Shown piece by piece: positions 50,224-54,874 of a stretch of DNA of 54,874 nt. Position 1 is the first letter of the stretch. The number at the start of each line of letters is the position of its first letter. The stretch comes from Domibacillus iocasae (GTDB taxonomy: Bacteria; Bacillota; Bacilli; Bacillales; Domibacillaceae). The notes under the pieces are model-generated. The model was not told the origin of the DNA, searched no databases, and was given only the letters and a program-made list of their open reading frames with translations. The position numbers and the translations under genes are program-made. The stretch is from contig NZ_MAMP01000008.1 of the NCBI RefSeq assembly GCF_001750285.1, positions 1-54,874 on the forward strand, in the 5' to 3' direction.

Positions 50224-52662
50224 TTACGAAGCTGATCCAGCTGCTGTGCGAACGATAAAGTCTCCTTTTTCATCTACATCAACAACAACTTGCTGTCCGG
50301 TTAACACATTGCCTTTTAGTAACTCTTCTGACAATCTGTCCTCTACTTGCTTTTGAAGAGCCCGGCGCAATGGACGTGCACCATATTCCGGATCATATCC
50401 TTCATCCGCAATTTTTTCCTTCGCTTTATCTGTCAGTTCTACATTAATGTCCTGCTCTTTCAAACGTGCTGTCAACTGATCCGTCATAAGGGTAACAATT
50501 TCTTTCAAATGTTTCTTTTCAAGCGCATGGAACACGATAATTTCATCGATACGATTCAGGAATTCTGGACGGAATGCACGTTTTAATTCTTCCATCACTT
50601 TTCCTTTCATATCTTTATGATCCTGCGTTGCGTCTTGAATATTAAAGCCAACATATTTATTTTTTTGCAGTGACTGTGCCCCAACATTTGATGTCATAAT
50701 GAGCACAGTGTTGCGGAAGTCAACAGTCCGGCCTTTTGAATCTGTTAAGCGGCCGTCCTCAAGCACTTGAAGCAAAATGTTGAACACATCCGGATGCGCT
50801 TTTTCAATTTCATCAAGCAGCACCACCGAATACGGCTTGCGGCGGATTTTCTCTGTCAGCTGACCGCCTTCTTCATAGCCTACATAACCTGGAGGCGAAC
50901 CGACTAAACGAGATGTTGAATGTTTCTCCATGTATTCAGACATATCAATACGAATCATCGCATCTTCATCACCAAACATTGATTCAGCGAGCGCTTTAGC
51001 AAGTTCTGTTTTCCCGACACCTGTTGGTCCGAGGAAAATAAAAGAACCGATTGGACGCTTTGGATCTTTGAGTCCGGCACGAGCGCGGCGGACAGCTTTA
51101 GAAATAGACGTGACTGCCTCTTCCTGGCCAATTAAGCGGGAATGAAGAATTTCCTCCAAGTTCAGCAGGCGATCGGTTTCCGTTTGAGCGAGCTTCGACA
51201 CCGGAATTCCTGTCCAGCTTGAGACAACCATCGCGATATCTTCCATCGTTACTTCACTGTTTTCTGTACCCTGCTTTTCCTTCCAGCTGTTTTTCGTTTG
51301 TTCCAGCTCTTCACGAAGTTTCTGCTCGGCATCACGCAATGAAGCCGCTTTTTCAAACTCCTGGCTTTGAACCGCAGAATCTTTTTCATGCTTCAGTGCT
51401 TCCAGTTTCACTTCCAGCTCTTTTAAATTCGGCGGTGTTGTAAAGGAGCGAAGACGAACTTTTGAACCCGCTTCATCGATTAAATCGATCGCTTTATCCG
51501 GAAGAAACCGGTCAGAAATATAACGGTCGGACATTTTCACAGCTGCTTCAATCGCTTCGTCTAAAATCGCTACACGGTGATGCGCTTCGTAGCGGTCACG
51601 CAGCCCTTTTAAAATTTGAATAGATTCGTCAAGCGTTGGTTCATCCACTTGAATCGGCTGGAAACGGCGCTCCAGTGCGGCATCTTTTTCAATGTATTTC
51701 CGGTACTCATCGAGTGTTGTTGCTCCGATGCACTGCAGCTCTCCGCGTGCAAGCGATGGTTTTAAAATATTTGACGCATCAATTGCGCCTTCTGCTCCAC
51801 CAGCGCCAATCAATGTGTGCAGTTCATCAATGAACAAAATAATGTTGCCTGCCTGGCGAATTTCATCCATTACTTTTTTAAGACGGTCTTCAAATTCACC
51901 GCGATATTTTGTTCCCGCTACAACTGTTCCCATATCAAGTGTCATAACCCGCTTATTACGCAGCGTCTCCGGTACTTCATTGTTAATAATCTGTTGGGCC
52001 AGACCTTCAGCAATGGCTGTTTTACCGACCCCCGGCTCACCGATTAAAACAGGATTGTTTTTCGTGCGGCGGCTTAATACTTCAATAACACGCTGAATTT
52101 CTTTACTGCGGCCAATGACCGGATCAAGGCTTCCTTCACGAGCAATGACCGTTAAATCACGGGCAAGACCATCAAGTGTCGGTGTGCTCACATTCGATGC
52201 CTGTCCTCCTTGGCTTCCTCCAGATTCACTGCTTCCAAGCAGCTGCAGCACTTGCTGGCGCGCTTTGTTCAAACTGACACCGAGATTGCCAAGTACCCGC
52301 GCTGCTACACCTTCACCTTCACGAATAAGACCAAGTAAAATGTGCTCTGTTCCTACATAAGAGTGACCTAATTTCCGCGCTTCATCCATTGAAAGCTCAA
52401 TCACTTTTTTCGCACGCGGCGTATAATGAACCGTTTTGGAAGCACCGTCACCTTTTCCAATCAATTCTTCTACTTCTTCTTGGATCTTTTCCGCGCTAAG
52501 ACCTAAACCATAAAGCGCTTTTGCGGCAATTCCTTCACCTTCACGAACGAGGCCGAGTAAGATGTGTTCTGTTCCAATGTTATTGTGGCCCAGACGAATC
52601 GCTTCTTCCTGCGCTAATGCCAATACCTTTTGTGCTCTCTCTGTAAAACGTCCAAACATCAT
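50224..52662 (-). CDS. clpC: ATP-dependent Clp protease ATP-binding subunit ClpC
   Basis: ClpC (812 residues): N domain with two Clp repeats (1-145), AAA domain 1 with GEPGVGKT (about 205-212), a UVR/middle domain (about 410-470, [18 protein letters not shown]) that binds McsB or MecA, and AAA domain 2 with GPTGVGKT (about 545). It works with ClpP. The second ATG of the tract (52662, [11 protein letters not shown]) has AAGGGGG 8 nt upstream and fits the family. Regulated by CtsR. Confidence 0.96.
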   Translation of the reverse strand: MMFGRFTERAQKVLALAQEEAIRLGHNNIGTEHILLGLVREGEGIAAKALYGLGLSAEKIQEEVEELIGKGDGASKTVHYTPRAKKVIELSMDEARKLGHSYVGTEHILLGLIREGEGVAARVLGNLGVSLNKARQQVLQLLGSSESGGSQGGQASNVSTPTLDGLARDLTVIAREGSLDPVIGRSKEIQRVIEVLSRRTKNNPVLIGEPGVGKTAIAEGLAQQIINNEVPETLRNKRVMTLDMGTVVAGTKYRGEFEDRLKKVMDEIRQAGNIILFIDELHTLIGAGGAEGAIDASNILKPSLARGELQCIGATTLDEYRKYIEKDAALERRFQPIQVDEPTLDESIQILKGLRDRYEAHHRVAILDEAIEAAVKMSDRYISDRFLPDKAIDLIDEAGSKVRLRSFTTPPNLKELEVKLEALKHEKDSAVQSQEFEKAASLRDAEQKLREELEQTKNSWKEKQGTENSEVTMEDIAMVVSSWTGIPVSKLAQTETDRLLNLEEILHSRLIGQEEAVTSISKAVRRARAGLKDPKRPIGSFIFLGPTGVGKTELAKALAESMFGDEDAMIRIDMSEYMEKHSTSRLVGSPPGYVGYEEGGQLTEKIRRKPYSVVLLDEIEKAHPDVFNILLQVLEDGRLTDSKGRTVDFRNTVLIMTSNVGAQSLQKNKYVGFNIQDATQDHKDMKGKVMEELKRAFRPEFLNRIDEIIVFHALEKKHLKEIVTLMTDQLTARLKEQDINVELTDKAKEKIADEGYDPEYGARPLRRALQKQVEDRLSEELLKGNVLTGQQVVVDVDEKGDFIVRTAAGSAS

Positions 52663-52680
52663 ATCCATTTCCCCCTTATC

Positions 52681-53736
52681 TCAATTCGTTCCTTCAAATT
52701 CAAGCCGTTCACGAATTAGTGCCGCCCGACGAATATCCCGCTCTTCCGCCCGAAGCGGCCCGCCTGCATATTGCTGCAGAAAGCCCGGCTGTGTTAAAAC
52801 CATTAACTCACTTAAAATGCTTTTCGATATATGAGTAATATACCCCAAATCAATCCCTAACCTAACATCTGACAGACATTGAAACGCTTCACTTGTTTCG
52901 ATAACACGGCTGTTGGACAAAATTCCATAAGACCGAAAAATACGGTCTTCCAGCTGCGTAGGGGACGTCTGCATTAATGCATCACGAGCAGATTGCTCAC
53001 GAGACATTAACTCATGGACGATACTATCAAGATCATTAATAATATCTTCTTCTGATTTACCCAGTGTCAACTGGTTTGAAATTTGAAAGATGTTACCTAA
53101 AGCTTCGCTTCCTTCCCCGTAAATTCCTCTAACAACAAGCCCTAATTGACTAATTGCCGGGATAATCCGGTTCATCTGACGCGTCAACACTAAACCGGGT
53201 AAGTGAATCATTACGGATGCGCGGAGCCCTGTGCCCACATTTGTCGGACAAGCAGTTAAATAACCCTTTTTTTCATCAAAAGCATATTGCACTTGTTGTT
53301 CAATCACATCGTCAATTCGATTTGCCTTATCCAGCGTTTCTTTTAGCTGCAAACCCGAAGCAAGACACTGAATACGCACATGGTCTTCTTCATTTACCAT
53401 AATACTTACATCTTCTTGGTCTGAAATAAGCGCCGCGCCGTAGAGAGACGTTTCCGCTAGAAAGGGGCTGATTAAATGTTTTTCCACCAGGACTCTTTTT
53501 TGAAGCGATGACAAATCTTCCATTTTTAAAAGTTCGAGAGATAACTTATCAAAAGCGGCTTCGTTTATTCGTTCCACCACTTTTTTGGCTTCTTCCAGTG
53601 CAAAGATTGTTGGAAACATAACGTTATCTAAATTACGAGCCAGCCTCACACGAGTACTGAGCACAACATCCGAGTCAGGACCCGTACCGCTCATCCAGGC
53701 ACTTGTTTGTTGATTTATAAATCGTTCAAGAGACAT
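52681..53736 (-). CDS. mcsB: Protein arginine kinase McsB
   Basis: McsB (351 residues) phosphorylates arginines to mark proteins for ClpCP and inactivates CtsR. It shows the guanidino kinase landmarks [10 protein letters not shown]-type sequence ([12 protein letters not shown], about 24-35) and [20 protein letters not shown] around the active-site loop, plus a C-terminal domain. Its ATG overlaps the mcsA stop as TAATG. Confidence 0.95.
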   Translation of the reverse strand: MSLERFINQQTSAWMSGTGPDSDVVLSTRVRLARNLDNVMFPTIFALEEAKKVVERINEAAFDKLSLELLKMEDLSSLQKRVLVEKHLISPFLAETSLYGAALISDQEDVSIMVNEEDHVRIQCLASGLQLKETLDKANRIDDVIEQQVQYAFDEKKGYLTACPTNVGTGLRASVMIHLPGLVLTRQMNRIIPAISQLGLVVRGIYGEGSEALGNIFQISNQLTLGKSEEDIINDLDSIVHELMSREQSARDALMQTSPTQLEDRIFRSYGILSNSRVIETSEAFQCLSDVRLGIDLGYITHISKSILSELMVLTQPGFLQQYAGGPLRAEERDIRRAALIRERLEFEGTN

Positions 53737-54278
53737 TACTGAACGCCCCCTTCATCCAGCAATTTCTTTTCCAGCGCATGGATTTCATCACGAACATTCG
53801 CCGCCTGTTCAAAATGTTCATTTGTTATCATTTCCTGAAGCTGTTCACGTAATTGCTGGAGCTCTTTTTGTAAATGAAGAGTACCGCCCATACGTGCTGG
53901 AATCTTTCCATGGTGAATAGTATTACCACCATGGAGGCGTTTTAAAATAGATGACAGCTTTGAATCAAATGATTGGTAACATTGAGCACAGCCAAACTTG
54001 CCACTTTGCAGGAATTGCTGGAATGTCATATGGCAGTTTTCGCAATGTATTTCTTTTTGATGAAACGAAGGGTTTGAAGCAAAATGTGGCTCCGGATTAA
54101 ATAGTCCTCCCAATAAGTTGTTTAAAGAAAAAGCGGGATGTCCACTAAATAAATGCTCTCCCTTCTCCTGTGCACAATGCTCACACAAATAAACTTCCCT
54201 CATTTCCCCATTCACCGTCTTAGTGAAATGGAGTGCTGCTGGCCGCTCATGGCATTCTTGACATATCAACTTCCCCAC
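53736..54278 (-). CDS. mcsA: McsA, zinc-finger activator of McsB
   Basis: McsA (180 residues) has four CxxC pairs (C6/C9, C32/C35, C79/C82, C97/C100), forming two zinc modules, and a C-terminal UVR motif (about 138-173). It activates McsB and binds CtsR. It follows ctsR by 5 nt in the four-gene operon. Confidence 0.94.
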   Translation of the reverse strand: MGKLICQECHERPAALHFTKTVNGEMREVYLCEHCAQEKGEHLFSGHPAFSLNNLLGGLFNPEPHFASNPSFHQKEIHCENCHMTFQQFLQSGKFGCAQCYQSFDSKLSSILKRLHGGNTIHHGKIPARMGGTLHLQKELQQLREQLQEMITNEHFEQAANVRDEIHALEKKLLDEGGVQ

Positions 54279-54283
54279 CTGCC

Positions 54284-54745
54284 TTACACATATTTAAGTG
54301 ATGCTAAAAAAGACTTCATCATTCTTGCTCTCAATTCATCCCGTTCGGGTAATTCAGTATTGAGCACGGAACGTTCCATTACTCCTACCATTAATTTCGC
54401 TTCACGGGTGGAAATTACCTCTTCTTCAAGCAGACGATACACAAAATTTTCCGCGCTGGCTTGTGAAAGTCCAGTGCCGACAAGTCCAAGCAGTTGATCC
54501 AGTAAGTCACTTTGTTCATGGACGGTCACTTTAATAATTCTGATGTAGCCACCGCCGCCCCTTTTGCTTTCGACTACATATCCACGTTCGATAGTAAACC
54601 GAGTATTAATGACATAGTTAATTTGAGAAGGGACACATTGAAATTTATCAGCGATTTCGCTTCTTTTAATTTCAACGATTTCGCTTCCATTAAGTTCGAG
54701 TACTTGTTTCAAATACTGTTCAATAATATCAGAAACGTTTCTCAT
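54284..54745 (-). CDS. ctsR: Heat-shock transcriptional repressor CtsR
   Basis: CtsR (153 residues) represses clp genes and is a direct heat sensor. The winged helix-turn-helix is at about 25-75, and the wing carries the glycine loop KRGGGGYIRI that melts at high temperature. The ATG at 54745 has AAGGTGGGG upstream; an in-frame GTG is inside the ribosome site. A CtsR operator lies upstream, so the operon is autoregulated. Confidence 0.96.
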   Translation of the reverse strand: MRNVSDIIEQYLKQVLELNGSEIVEIKRSEIADKFQCVPSQINYVINTRFTIERGYVVESKRGGGGYIRIIKVTVHEQSDLLDQLLGLVGTGLSQASAENFVYRLLEEEVISTREAKLMVGVMERSVLNTELPERDELRARMMKSFLASLKYV

Positions 54746-54757
54746 TGGTTTCCCCAC

Positions 54758-54780
54758 CTTGACCTTGACTATATTTGACG
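54758..54780 (-). promoter_or_regulatory. CtsR operator of ctsR-mcsA-mcsB-clpC
   Basis: On the minus strand CGTCAAA TAT AGTCAAG (54764-54780) matches the CtsR heptad direct repeat (G/A)GTCAAA-NAN-(G/A)GTCAAA with two end mismatches. A third heptad GGTCAAG (54758-54764) follows directly. The site lies just downstream of the -10 box. Confidence 0.85.
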
Positions 54781-54783
54781 ATA

Positions 54784-54813
54784 ATTATAAAGGATAGAAT
54801 ATATTCTTTGCAA
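54784..54813 (-). promoter_or_regulatory. Sigma-A promoter of the ctsR operon
   Basis: TTGCAA (54808-54813), 18-nt spacer and perfect TATAAT (54784-54789) on the minus strand. Transcription would start within the CtsR operator. No clear sigma-B promoter was recognised in the short upstream stretch available. Confidence 0.8.
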
Positions 54814-54832
54814 TGATTTTGCTTTTAAACAC

Positions 54833-54862
54833 AAAAAAGACAACCTGAATATTCAAGTTGTC
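54833..54862 (-). terminator. Intrinsic terminator of an upstream gene outside the window
   Basis: GACAACTTGAAT and ATTCAGGTTGTC (54839-54862, one G-T pair) form a stem followed on the minus strand by six T residues. The gene it serves begins beyond the right edge. Confidence 0.85.
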
Positions 54863-54874
54863 CTGTCGTGCCAG

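Overview
The window is a chromosomal core region of a low-to-medium GC Firmicute of the order Bacillales, most likely Bacillaceae. Gene order and protein sequences closely follow the Bacillus subtilis segment from ctsR to the rrn operon next to the S10-spc-alpha cluster. Genus cannot be fixed from the sequence alone. Sporulation and germination genes (cwlD, kbaA, a pdaB-type gene, sigH) point to a spore former. Except for one gene at the left end, all genes lie on the minus strand, so the biological reading order runs from the right end to the left.

Layout in transcription order: (1) ctsR-mcsA-mcsB-clpC (50224-54745), a CtsR-controlled protein-quality-control operon; (2) radA, pinL/yacL, ispD, ispF, gltX (44925-50158), covering repair, isoprenoid precursors and Glu-tRNA; (3) a Cys T-box leader driving cysE-cysS-mrnC-rlmB-rae1 (40899-44613), then sigH; (4) rpmGB, secE, nusG, rplK-rplA, rplJ-rplL, rsmC, rpoB-rpoC (28030-40118), with autogenous leaders for L1 and L10; (5) rpsL-rpsG-fusA-tuf (23383-27770); (6) the S10-spc-alpha superoperon, rpsJ to rplQ (8486-23148), including secY, adk, map, infA and rpoA; (7) ecfA1-ecfA2-ecfT-truA (4905-8131), the shared module of ECF vitamin transporters plus a tRNA pseudouridine synthase; (8) rplM-rpsI with an L13-type leader, then cwlD, salA and kbaA (1138-4664); (9) a plus-strand pdaB-type gene (433-1116) converging on kbaA, and the promoter, leader and 5' end of a 16S rRNA gene running off the left edge.

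Functionally the region encodes most of the translation apparatus, RNA polymerase, the Sec channel, elongation factors and several maturation enzymes. Sigma-A-type promoters can be read in front of most transcription units, and intrinsic terminators separate most of them.

No phage, insertion sequence, CRISPR array, toxin system or defence island is visible, and I see no clearly undescribed system. The departures from the usual layout are: a PdaB-type protein with all NodB metal-binding motifs degraded; missing disA, rplGB (ybxF), gerD, ybaJ/ybaK and ybzG at their usual positions; a family of about 100-nt palindromic repeats inserted between essential genes (secE/nusG, rplJ/rplL, rplQ/ecfA1); terminators between secE and nusG; and several leader hairpins not explained by known r-protein regulation.
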